Source of the DNA: Chitinophagaceae bacterium
GTDB taxonomy: Bacteria > Bacteroidota > Bacteroidia > Chitinophagales > Chitinophagaceae
Assembly: GCA_947468255.1 (NCBI GenBank)
Contig: CANIMM010000012.1
Span: 1 to 25,621, forward strand
Direction of reading: 5' to 3'
DNA: 25,621 bases
This document shows positions 9,307 to 17,646 of this stretch, piece after piece. The notes under the pieces were generated by a model, which was not told the origin of the DNA, made no database searches, and was given only the letters and a program-made list of their open reading frames with translations. The translations under genes were made by a program, and so were the position numbers. Every line of letters begins with the position of its first letter. Positions within the stretch are counted from its first letter, which is position 1.

Positions 9307-10812
9307 TTAAGTGATGATATCCGTTATTACCTTTCCGCTAATGTCGGTAAGTCTAAATGGCCTTCCTTGAGATTCAAAGGTGAATTTTTCATGGTCAAAA
9401 CCAAGCTGGTTTAAAATGGTGGCCTGTATATCGAAGGCTTCCGTTTTTCCGCTAACAATATTATATCCAATCTCATCCGATTCGCCATAGGTAGTACCTC
9501 CTTTGATGCCTCCTCCTGCCATCCACATACTGAATGCAGCTCCATGGTGGTCTCTTCCCTTGAAAGGCATTATTTTACCTTCCCTATTTTCCAGCATGGG
9601 GGTTCTTCCAAATTCGGATCCCCAAATTACAAGTGTTTCATCCAAGAGTCCTCTTTGTTTAAGATCAAGCAGTAATGCGGTGATCGGCTTATCCACTTTA
9701 CGACATTTATTTACCAATCCAATGTCTACTGCATTGCCTGCAGAGTCACCATGAGCATCCCATCCCCAATCAAACAACTGTACAAAGCGAACCCCTTTTT
9801 CCACTAGCTTTCTTGCCAACAAAACATTATTGGCGAAGCAGGCCTCTCCAGGTTTGGTTCCATACATATCATGAATATATTGCGGTTCGTCGTTAATATT
9901 CATTACCTCGGGTACGGATATTTGCATCTTATAAGCCATCTCATATTGAGCAATGCGGGATAGTATTTCAGGGTCATTGTATTCTTCATATTGTTCCTGA
10001 TTGACTTTGTTGATGGCATCTATGGAAGCCTTTCTCAAATCACGATCCATTCCCTTTGGATCTTTTATAAACAATACAGGATCACCCACGCTTCTGCATT
10101 GTACGCCCTGGTATACACTTGGTAAAAATCCGCTTCCCCATACGCTCTTTCCAGCATCAGGATCATTTCCTCCTGATGTTAGTACTACAAACCCTGGCAG
10201 ATTTTTATTTTCAGATCCCATACCATATGTTACCCATGAGCCAGTACTGGGCCTGCCTAATCTCGGCGAACCGGTATGCATTAATAATTGTGCGGGCGCA
10301 TGGTTGAACTGGTCTGTGGTAACTGCATTGAGCATTGCAATATCATCGATTACTGTTGAAAGATGCGGTAAATTATCCGACAGCCATAATCCACTTTTTC
10401 CGTGTTGCCTGAAATTTGCCTGAGGGCCAAGCATTTTTGGAACGCCTTGAATGAATGCAAATTTTTTTCCTGCTAGTAGCGATTGCGGACAATCCTGTCC
10501 ATCGAGTTTGGCTAATTCGGGCTTATAACTAAATAATTCTAGTTGAGAAGGAGCGCCGGCCATGTGTAAGTAAATAACCGACTTTGCTTTGCCCGGAAAC
10601 ATAGGTGGCTTGGATGCAAGCGGATTGGCAGCATCAAACAAGCTGTTGGAAGCGGTGGATGAATTGCCACCACAACTTCCCAATAGCGAACCTAATGCCA
10701 ATGCACCAAAACCCATGGCTCCGTCTTTTAAAAAATGTCGGCGGGTATATTGCTGCAAAATGGCATGCTCCGCTTCCTTCAACAAACGCTGATTATGCGT
10801 ATCTTTTTTCAT
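9307..10812 (-). CDS. DUF1501 family Tat-exported protein (copy 2)
   Basis: A complete 501-residue DUF1501 protein. A twin-arginine signal, TRRHFLKDG (around residues 23-31), is followed by a hydrophobic stretch that ends GSLLGSCGG, so a lipid-modified Cys is also possible. Family motifs run in order: VIYLHMAGAPSQLELFSYKP, RLGRPSTGSWVTYGMG, VQLFDWGWDAHGD, LVIWGSEFGRTP and FKGRDHHG. The Asp/His/Glu residues of the last three resemble the metal site of the alkaline phosphatase-like clan. The substrate is unknown. It follows the haem-protein gene at 10878 by 65 bases and precedes the isomerase gene by 28 bases. It is clearly paralogous to the truncated protein at the left edge but diverged well beyond a recent duplication. 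Confidence 0.92.
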   Translation of the reverse strand: MKKDTHNQRLLKEAEHAILQQYTRRHFLKDGAMGFGALALGSLLGSCGGNSSTASNSLFDAANPLASKPPMFPGKAKSVIYLHMAGAPSQLELFSYKPELAKLDGQDCPQSLLAGKKFAFIQGVPKMLGPQANFRQHGKSGLWLSDNLPHLSTVIDDIAMLNAVTTDQFNHAPAQLLMHTGSPRLGRPSTGSWVTYGMGSENKNLPGFVVLTSGGNDPDAGKSVWGSGFLPSVYQGVQCRSVGDPVLFIKDPKGMDRDLRKASIDAINKVNQEQYEEYNDPEILSRIAQYEMAYKMQISVPEVMNINDEPQYIHDMYGTKPGEACFANNVLLARKLVEKGVRFVQLFDWGWDAHGDSAGNAVDIGLVNKCRKVDKPITALLLDLKQRGLLDETLVIWGSEFGRTPMLENREGKIMPFKGRDHHGAAFSMWMAGGGIKGGTTYGESDEIGYNIVSGKTEAFDIQATILNQLGFDHEKFTFESQGRPFRLTDISGKVITDIIT

Positions 10813-10877
10813 AATTTAAAAATTTATTCACCTCCAATCCATTCATTATTTATTGAAATTCAGTTTTTTCAAGACAA

Positions 10878-13595
10878 TTAATTTTTATTCAACCACTCAT
10901 CCATATTAAACATCGCACTAGCCACCATGACTAAGGAAGCCGTTTGAGCATTGGGCGATTCGTCTGAAAGTCCTAGCAACTCGTTCGTGGCTTTAGGATC
11001 TTTTTTAAATTTATCAAATGAAGTGTTGTACAAATTCATCAGGGCTTTTAATCTGTTTTCAGAGATGGATTTATACATCATTGACTCGTATCCTTTTCCA
11101 ATTTTTTTGCTGATATCTTTTTCCCCGAGTTCATTCATTCGGTGGGCAAAATGCCTCGCCATAATGATATAGGCTGAATCATTCAAGGTTGTCAATGCTT
11201 GCAACGGAGTGTTGGTTCGAATCCTTCTAGTAATGCAAACTTCTCGGGCAGCTCCGTCGAAAGTAAACATTGATGGGTAGGGTGCTGACCTTTTCCAAAA
11301 GGTATATACACCCCTTCTGAATTGATCATCCCCTTCACTTAGTTTCCAAGTGTCAGATGAATAAGGAGATCTCCAAACTCCATCAGGTTGATAGGGCATG
11401 ACACTCTTGCCATACATCGTATTGCTTAATACATGACTTACACTCAATGCTTGGTCTCTGATTTGTTCGGCAGATAATCGTACACGTGGCCCCCTAGCAT
11501 AGAATTTATTATTGGGATCTTTTTGTATTAATTCTTTGGTAACCTTGGATTCTTGTCGATAGGTAGCAGAAAGAACCATTTCTTTAAGAAGTTTTTTAAT
11601 GCTCCAGTTATAATCATTTACAAATTGCCAAGCTAAATGGTCTAGCAAATCTTTGTGGGTGGGTGAAATCCCTTGTGTTCCCAAATCTTCCAGCGTTTCT
11701 GCAATGCCATATCCAAATAACTGTTCCCATAATCGGTTCACCATTGTTCTGGCCACCAACGGGTTTTTTTTATCGGTTAGCCACATCGCCATCCCGAGCC
11801 TGTTTTTTGGAGCATTGGCAGGCATCGGATTCATCACATGTGGCACATCGGGCGTAACTTCTTTACCCTTTACCATTCTATTTCCTCTTACAAATACAAA
11901 TGAAGGTCTAAATAGCTCGGGGCTATTTTCAACCATCACCGGTGTGCCATCCGCAGAGGTGTTCAGCAATTCGTTGTATTGTTGTTGGGCCAATTCAAAT
12001 CCAGGGTTGCCCTTGCCAGGAAACCGATCAGAAAATTTAAACCAGTCGAATGTTATTGCAGTTGCATCAGCAGATGTAGGGCTGATCGCCTTAAAAAATA
12101 AGTGATGCCTGCCAGCGATAGGAGCAATGTTGATGGCTTCAATTTTCCAACCTTTTGTATTGGATAGTGGAAGGGTAGCTAGTTTGGGGCCATTGATACT
12201 ATCTAGCGTAATAGATAATTTCACCTTGTCATAATTACATCTATATCGAAAAATAAACTGTTCCTTATTATTCATAGGTACATTCTTCAACCTGCAAGAA
12301 CCATTGTTGCGTAGGTTTGCTGCCGCAGCCACTAAGCCGTTAATAACCTCATCACACTGCAATGAGTTGATGGTGGGTTGCCAAGTCTTTAAAAATAAAT
12401 AATATTCCTTCGCTTGATTTTCAGAAGTATACTTCTTTACCCAATCCATCACTTGCAATAGTTTTGAACTATCTGCGGAATTGAACTGCCGTAAAATGGG
12501 GTATTCCGACTCCGTATCTTCATCCCGGCTATTGTTAAAAAAAGCTAGGAATTTGTAATATTCATCGTGCTTAAATGGATCATAGGGATGACTGTGACAT
12601 TGCACACAATTAAAGGTAGTGCCCATTAAAGCACTCCAGGTGGTATTCACCCTATCCAACACTGCTGCTGTCCTAAACTCTTCGTTGTCTGTTCCGCCCT
12701 CATCATTGGTCATAGTATTTCGGTGAAAGGAGGTAGCGATATATTTTGCATCATCTGGATTGGGCATTAAGTCTCCGGCAAGTTGCTCCATTAAAAAGTC
12801 ATTGTACGGCTTGTCAGCATTAAAAGCATGAATGAGCCAATCACGGTATTTCCATATATTTCGCTTGCCATCTTTTTCATACCCTTTGGTATCAGCGTAG
12901 CGAGACAAATCTAGCCAAAGCGATGTCCATCGTTCGCCATAGGATGGTGAAGCGAGTAAATCATTTACTAGGTTTTCATAGGCCTTATCGGTATTGGTTT
13001 GTAGAAATTTATTGGCAATATTTTCTGGCGCTGGCATGCCAGTAAGGTCAAGGCTAACTCGCCTTAGCAGTATTGATTTTTCGGCCTCTTTTGAGGGAGC
13101 AAGTTTTTCCTCTTCTAATTTAGAATAGATAAATTGATCGATGTCATTTTTGATCCACGGGTCGCTTCGATCTGGTACTGGCGCTTCTTTTACAGGTACA
13201 TACGCCCAGTGTTCACCCCATTTGGCTCCTTGTTTGATCCATTTTTGCAAAATATCTACTTCGGCTGCCGTAAGTGGGGCATGCTTATACGGCATTCTTT
13301 CATCAGGGTCGTTGGCGGTGATTCTTCTGATTAGTTCACTTTGTTCGGGATGACCAGGAACAATTGCGGGTTTTCCCGATTCAGTTTTCCCTAAAGCTTC
13401 CTCTTGGAAAAGCAAACTAAATCCTGCTTTTTGCTTCACTCCACCATGACAAGTAATACATTTTTTATTCAATATCGGCTTCACCTGAGTGTTAAAATCA
13501 ATTTTGTCATTGGGCAGGGCCAATACGGTGAGTACAGCTGCAATGATAAGCAGGCTGATTACACCAATCATTTTTTTTGAAGGAAGTATGTTCAT
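10878..13595 (-). CDS. PSCyt1-DUF1549-CBM6-like-DUF1553 haem protein (copy 2)
   Basis: A 905-residue protein held by an N-terminal hydrophobic segment (about residues 9-27; no lipobox, unlike copy 1). The planctomycete-type cytochrome domain (about 34-105) has CITCH at 46-50. DUF1549 (about 145-350) has a second haem-type motif, CVQCH at 330-334, and then HPYDPF. Residues about 430-523 form a beta-rich domain ending AITFDWFKF, which resembles a CBM6-type carbohydrate-binding module. DUF1553 spans about 597-870. The gene starts 39 bases after the glycosidase at 13635-15830, linking the haem protein to a glycosidase in one transcript. The family function is unproven. The CBM6 reading rests on the closing motif and spacing and is moderate. 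Confidence 0.9.
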   Translation of the reverse strand: MNILPSKKMIGVISLLIIAAVLTVLALPNDKIDFNTQVKPILNKKCITCHGGVKQKAGFSLLFQEEALGKTESGKPAIVPGHPEQSELIRRITANDPDERMPYKHAPLTAAEVDILQKWIKQGAKWGEHWAYVPVKEAPVPDRSDPWIKNDIDQFIYSKLEEEKLAPSKEAEKSILLRRVSLDLTGMPAPENIANKFLQTNTDKAYENLVNDLLASPSYGERWTSLWLDLSRYADTKGYEKDGKRNIWKYRDWLIHAFNADKPYNDFLMEQLAGDLMPNPDDAKYIATSFHRNTMTNDEGGTDNEEFRTAAVLDRVNTTWSALMGTTFNCVQCHSHPYDPFKHDEYYKFLAFFNNSRDEDTESEYPILRQFNSADSSKLLQVMDWVKKYTSENQAKEYYLFLKTWQPTINSLQCDEVINGLVAAAANLRNNGSCRLKNVPMNNKEQFIFRYRCNYDKVKLSITLDSINGPKLATLPLSNTKGWKIEAINIAPIAGRHHLFFKAISPTSADATAITFDWFKFSDRFPGKGNPGFELAQQQYNELLNTSADGTPVMVENSPELFRPSFVFVRGNRMVKGKEVTPDVPHVMNPMPANAPKNRLGMAMWLTDKKNPLVARTMVNRLWEQLFGYGIAETLEDLGTQGISPTHKDLLDHLAWQFVNDYNWSIKKLLKEMVLSATYRQESKVTKELIQKDPNNKFYARGPRVRLSAEQIRDQALSVSHVLSNTMYGKSVMPYQPDGVWRSPYSSDTWKLSEGDDQFRRGVYTFWKRSAPYPSMFTFDGAAREVCITRRIRTNTPLQALTTLNDSAYIIMARHFAHRMNELGEKDISKKIGKGYESMMYKSISENRLKALMNLYNTSFDKFKKDPKATNELLGLSDESPNAQTASLVMVASAMFNMDEWLNKN

Positions 13596-13634
13596 AGCAA
13601 AATCGTAATTTTAAAGGTACTCATTTTCATTGGC

Positions 13635-15830
13635 TTACTCAATTATTACCCAGTTATAACTTTCGGGTTCAATGGATATCGTAAGTTCAATTTCATAGTT
13701 TCTGTTTAGTTTAGTTAAAAACGGATTTGTATCCCTGATCTTAACCGTTGCAGCATTAGTGAGGCCGGTATAGTAAAGGGGTACATTAATAGTGCGGGTA
13801 ATTTTTTGTTTTAATGGATTATACACCATTAGCAATCCCTTTTGCTTGAGAGAAGGGCTTACATGAAGCAATCCATCCCAATCCCTTCCGTCGGCCCGGC
13901 GCAATTGTATCATATCGGCATTTAGGATATTGCGGTATTTTTTATACCAGTGGATTGTTTTCTCCACGAGCAATCTGGTGGCTTCGGTATCATACAAACG
14001 GGGCCCGCGGAAACAAGCTTGCACACCTGCACCATAATATTGCATCATCAGTTGTTCGTAATCTTTAAGGTGTTCACTCAGTGGTTCCAGTACGGCCGTT
14101 TCGTCGCCCCCTTGATACTTGGTCAATGGCACAAATCCCCAACTCATTGCCCCTGTTTTTTCAATGGTGCCATCATGAATATTCTGCCGATTTAATATTT
14201 TCTGTTGATCCCTGGGTAAAGAGAAATTCACTTCCCGATAACCGATGCCAATTTTATTGGTTCCATCTAAAAAATACCAATCGGGTGCATTAATATAAAC
14301 ACCACTTTTATTCAGCCAATGGTACAATTCTTTTTGAATTTCCATCTGTCGCCATTGGGAGTCATCTAATCCTTTATGCCCGGGATGGGAGGAAGATGCA
14401 CATACATCTCCAGGGTAGGGGCCATCATTTTCCCAAATATCAAAACCTGTTTGTGCAAAAAAATATTTGATTTTATCACGATATGCCAATCCCCATTTGC
14501 TGCCAAAGCAAGGGGCATTTCCAAAAAATGCGCCTCCAGGCTTTCCTGTTTTCGCATCCACCACATCATCTTCATCACTGATGCGCCGACTACTGAATAA
14601 AGAATATCCACCCAATAAAATATGTTTACTGTGCGCATAAGTCGCCAGTGTCTTCCATTGGGCAATATTAACCATGGAGCTATCTTCCATATTCAAATGG
14701 CTGCCAAAACTTAGAATAACGGCTTCATACCCCGTAGCAACACATTGATCGATAGCTGACCGAACTTCGTCATCATTTCTGCTGACCAAATGCATAAAAA
14801 TAGGGTTTTGTGTGGTCCAGGGTGCTACCGTTCGGTACATTTTTTTAATCATCAAACCTCTTCTTTGCCGATCATAACTGTCCATTAAAAGTTCGTGTGT
14901 CCTAACGGATGTAAAAACCGCTCCGACTTGTAATTCAATACCCGGCGCTTTTTCCGGATATACTTCGAGTAGGCAGGGGGTTTGATAATTATAATTTACT
15001 TGAGAGGTATAAACGGAATCGGTTTTCCAATGAGTCGTTTGGTCACTAATGTCATACCTCATTGCATTGTTAAATGCATAGTTTGTTTCTACATAAATCC
15101 CATGCTGCTTTTTCATTTCTTCGGGAGTACCTACTACCGCACTTTCTTCTTCTACTAAGGCAAGCACCTCATTAATAACTCGATTCAGTTTAAAGATTTT
15201 ATCAGTTTTATTTTCAATAGAAACCCATTTTACAATCAACGGAATACCATCATACAATTCATAGTTTACTTTTACCAACAATCCTTTTAAGGTGGATAAG
15301 GGTGATGCAAACTCAAGTACCAACTGCTTTCCCATTGCCGGGGCTTGGGGCATCATCCAGGTGGCAGGTTTCCAACGCAAGAAGGGTTGTATATCGGTAA
15401 CATGGTGATTAACCAATACAAAATCTTCTTTACCCACTTTCATTTTATCCAACCACTCGGGCAGTAGATAAGCATTTTCTTTTTGACCTTGTAAGCCTCC
15501 AATATTATACTCCTTTCCATCCAACACAATCTTTGCTTCGGGCTTCACTGCACGAAGCAGCTGTTGCCCGTTGGTAAGATTGGTATAATCTGTACAAACT
15601 AAATTCGGAGCAATCCTAAATGCCCTTTTTACCAAGCCGTTGTCAAGGGTAATATTATCACCTTCTTCAATTACCTGTGCTTTTTGGATAATGGGAGTTA
15701 CCAGCCAATCTGACTTTGTAGTTTTGTGATTGCTTAGCGCTGCAATGGGTGTTTTTTGTGACAGTGCTGTTGATATAATTCCTGCAAAAAAAAATGCAGC
15801 CAATAACACCCGATTGATATAGTAACTCAT
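13635..15830 (-). CDS. Secreted alpha-galactosidase-like glycoside hydrolase, family not assigned
   Basis: A 731-residue protein with a signal peptide ending about ALSQ (residue 25). Residues about 30-330 look like a beta-sandwich of the kind that precedes clan GH-D barrels (DNGLVKRAFRIAPN, LIVKWVSIENKT). Residues about 350-640 look like a TIM barrel: AVILSFGSHLNM, then FDIWENDGPYPGD with Asp464 and Asp469, and later DWYFLDGTNKIGIGYRE. Asp469 and the Asp of DWYFLDG are reasonable catalytic candidates. A C-terminal beta domain follows (GLLMVYNPLKQ). It resembles proteins annotated as alpha-galactosidase in Bacteroidota and Planctomycetota, but I do not recognise a standard GH27, GH36, GH97 or GH110 signature. 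It is the first gene of the tightly spaced minus-strand cluster. The enzyme class is inferred. Confidence 0.7.
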   Translation of the reverse strand: MSYYINRVLLAAFFFAGIISTALSQKTPIAALSNHKTTKSDWLVTPIIQKAQVIEEGDNITLDNGLVKRAFRIAPNLVCTDYTNLTNGQQLLRAVKPEAKIVLDGKEYNIGGLQGQKENAYLLPEWLDKMKVGKEDFVLVNHHVTDIQPFLRWKPATWMMPQAPAMGKQLVLEFASPLSTLKGLLVKVNYELYDGIPLIVKWVSIENKTDKIFKLNRVINEVLALVEEESAVVGTPEEMKKQHGIYVETNYAFNNAMRYDISDQTTHWKTDSVYTSQVNYNYQTPCLLEVYPEKAPGIELQVGAVFTSVRTHELLMDSYDRQRRGLMIKKMYRTVAPWTTQNPIFMHLVSRNDDEVRSAIDQCVATGYEAVILSFGSHLNMEDSSMVNIAQWKTLATYAHSKHILLGGYSLFSSRRISDEDDVVDAKTGKPGGAFFGNAPCFGSKWGLAYRDKIKYFFAQTGFDIWENDGPYPGDVCASSSHPGHKGLDDSQWRQMEIQKELYHWLNKSGVYINAPDWYFLDGTNKIGIGYREVNFSLPRDQQKILNRQNIHDGTIEKTGAMSWGFVPLTKYQGGDETAVLEPLSEHLKDYEQLMMQYYGAGVQACFRGPRLYDTEATRLLVEKTIHWYKKYRNILNADMIQLRRADGRDWDGLLHVSPSLKQKGLLMVYNPLKQKITRTINVPLYYTGLTNAATVKIRDTNPFLTKLNRNYEIELTISIEPESYNWVIIE

Positions 15831-16143
15831 TGAATAAATATTTTAGGATATTTTTTAATTCCCCAATGTATAAGTTCGAATAGGAATTACTTGAACTTAC
15901 AAAACAATATATTGGCAGGAGTTCATTCTTTTTCGTTCTCCAATTTCCAGCTAGCATTCAATTCATTTGCATCACCATTGCCAAAATAAATTCTGCCGAA
16001 TGGCATTAAAAACAAATTTAACTAGTCTCCCTTATTTATGTTGATGATAAATTGGCAAATTATAGTGGTATTATTTCAATAATTTAGTTACAAAATGCGC
16101 TAATTTAAAAAACTGGTTAAATTTAATTATTGCTAGTTCCCAG
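15831..16143. other. 313-base intergenic gap: end of symporter transcript and promoter region of glycosidase cluster
   Basis: No gene is supported; an open frame at 15667-15957 on the minus strand overlaps the glycosidase out of frame and resembles nothing. The right end holds a weak hairpin with a T-run after the symporter stop. A TAAATTTG box lies on the minus strand at 16013-16020, about 183 bases before the glycosidase start. The remainder is AT-rich and featureless to my eye. Confidence 0.5.
16013..16020 (-). promoter_or_regulatory. Candidate Bacteroidota -7 box for the glycosidase/haem-protein cluster
   Basis: The minus strand reads TAAATTTG, an exact match to the TAnnTTTG -7 consensus. 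No TTTG-like -33 element is seen at the expected 19-21-base distance, so this is half a promoter. The identical octamer occurs upstream of the symporter gene at 17493-17500. Confidence 0.3.
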
Positions 16144-16145
16144 TT
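16107..16145 (-). terminator. Weak rho-independent terminator candidate after the symporter gene
   Basis: On the minus strand AACTGG (16145-16140) can pair with CCAGTT (16116-16111), followed by a run of six T (16112-16107). The stem is only 6 base pairs, the loop is 23 bases, and the first arm overlaps the stop codon. The neighbouring CCAGTTAACTGG palindrome (16140-16151) could compete. It is plausible by position but weak. Confidence 0.3.
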
Positions 16146-17415
16146 AACTGGATTTTTTGCCTATTGCATAGCCTTTTACTGCGTAAAAAAGAATGTAAAC
16201 ATAAGCAGGTAGCATACAGATTAGAAATGACACCTGGTTGGATACAATTCCTTTATCCTTTAATGTTGTGTACAGCAAAGGCACCAAAGCCCCACCAGCA
16301 ACTCCCATAATAAGTAGCGCAGCACCGGTTTTGGTGAATTTACCCAGTCCGCTGATGGCTAGTGGGAAAATGGCAGGCCACATCAATGCATTGGCCAAAC
16401 CTAGTAATGCAATAAAACTGATGGCAGTATATCCTTCCGTTAAAAATACCGCTACACTAAAAATGATACCCAGTATTGCAGAAATTGCCAATGCATTTTG
16501 TTGTGATATATATTTAGGAATAGTAAAAATACCGATGATATATCCTACCAGCATAGATAATAGGGTAAAGGTGGTAAAGTATTTTGTTTCATCCAGCGGC
16601 ATTCCCAGCTGTCTTCCATAAGCCCCGATGGCATCTCCGGCCATTACTTCTGCGCCCACATATAAAAACAGGCATAATACACCTAATACAAGATGAGGGA
16701 ACTGAAATATATTGGTCTTTGCCAACTGGGTTTGATCAGCGCTATCTTCTGCATTCGTGTCTATTTCGGGTAGGGAAGAACGTTTGATTAGGATTGCCAA
16801 TAAAATCAAAGCGATGGCTATAATGATATAAGGGGTGATCACCCTTGCGGCTAGTTCATTAAGCAAAGTTTCTTTGATTGCAGGGTCAGTGGCTTTGCCA
16901 ATTTCAGCTTCAATTTTTCCGGCATTTTTTAGTACCATTGCACCTAATATCAAGGGGCTCAACATACCGGCTACTTTATTGCAAATGCCCATGATGCTAA
17001 TTCGTTGTGCAGCACTTTCTATGGGACCAATAATGCTGATATATGGATTGCTGGCGGTTTGTAGCAACGCTAGTCCGGCACCTTGAATAAATAAACCGGT
17101 AAGAAATAGTCCAAAACTTCTTGCGTTGGCAGCTGGAATAAATATGAGCGAACCAACGGCCATTATTAACAAGCCCAATGCCATTCCATTTTTAAATCCA
17201 GTTTTGGAAATAATGATTGAAGAAGGAATTGCTAGAAAAAAATACGCCATATAAAAGGCGAAAGTGACAAAGAAAGCCTGGATGTCATTTTCGAGTTGGC
17301 AGGCTAATTTCAGGAAGGGGATCAAAGTTCCATTGAGCCAGGTTACAAATCCAAAAACGAAAAATAAAATACCGATGATTACAATGGCATTTTTGTTGGT
17401 ATTGGTTTTATGCAT
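16144..17415 (-). CDS. FucP/NagP-type sugar/proton symporter (MFS)
   Basis: A 423-residue major facilitator protein with about twelve hydrophobic segments. The N-terminus TWLNGTLIPFLK and the NPYISIIGP stretch in TM4-5 are typical of the fucose/glucose-galactose/N-acetylglucosamine (FucP, GluP, NagP) branch. It should import a monosaccharide with protons across the inner membrane. In this locus L-fucose, galactose or an N-acetylhexosamine are the candidates, since fucosidase, galactosidases and an alpha-GalNAc-releasing enzyme are encoded alongside. It is divergent from the CBM9-like gene, sharing the intergenic region 17416-17646, and is 313 bases from the next gene downstream. Substrate cannot be decided from sequence. 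Confidence 0.9.
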   Translation of the reverse strand: MHKTNTNKNAIVIIGILFFVFGFVTWLNGTLIPFLKLACQLENDIQAFFVTFAFYMAYFFLAIPSSIIISKTGFKNGMALGLLIMAVGSLIFIPAANARSFGLFLTGLFIQGAGLALLQTASNPYISIIGPIESAAQRISIMGICNKVAGMLSPLILGAMVLKNAGKIEAEIGKATDPAIKETLLNELAARVITPYIIIAIALILLAILIKRSSLPEIDTNAEDSADQTQLAKTNIFQFPHLVLGVLCLFLYVGAEVMAGDAIGAYGRQLGMPLDETKYFTTFTLLSMLVGYIIGIFTIPKYISQQNALAISAILGIIFSVAVFLTEGYTAISFIALLGLANALMWPAIFPLAISGLGKFTKTGAALLIMGVAGGALVPLLYTTLKDKGIVSNQVSFLICMLPAYVYILFYAVKGYAIGKKSS

Positions 17416-17492
17416 TTTATAGTAGATTTAATATTAAATATACGGGATTATCTATTATTTAATCAAAACAACCTATTGCGCAAGCTTAATTT

Positions 17493-17500
17493 CAAATTTA
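17493..17500 (-). promoter_or_regulatory. Candidate Bacteroidota -7 box for the symporter gene
   Basis: The minus strand reads TAAATTTG, matching TAnnTTTG, 78 bases before the symporter ATG, which would give a leader of roughly 70 bases. No good -33 element was found at the usual distance. It lies in the divergent region between the two halves of the locus. Confidence 0.3.
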
Positions 17501-17646
17501 GGGAAGCTAAACTTTCAGGGGGTAATATAAATTATCCTGTAACTTCGGATTCATAAATAGCTTAAGGGTTCGTATTTCGATTGTTTGTCTTGGGTAAACA
17601 GTCGAATGGTATTGAAGGTCCATTTATTTTAAAACTCCATCTCTCA

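Noticed and set aside
10001..10423. 140-codon plus-strand open frame, with a similar one at 11653-12105
   Set aside because: Both are antisense to strong DUF1501 and DUF1553 coding regions and contain no family motif.
9307..13595. Possibility that the second haem-protein/DUF1501 pair is a recent duplication of the first
   Set aside because: Motif segments differ at many positions, the inserts differ, and one haem protein is a lipoprotein while the other is not; this is old divergence or separate acquisition.
15667..15957. Open frame of 96 codons on the minus strand entering the 313-base gap
   Set aside because: It overlaps the glycosidase start in another frame, has low-complexity composition, no recognisable motif and no export signal, so it is treated as chance.
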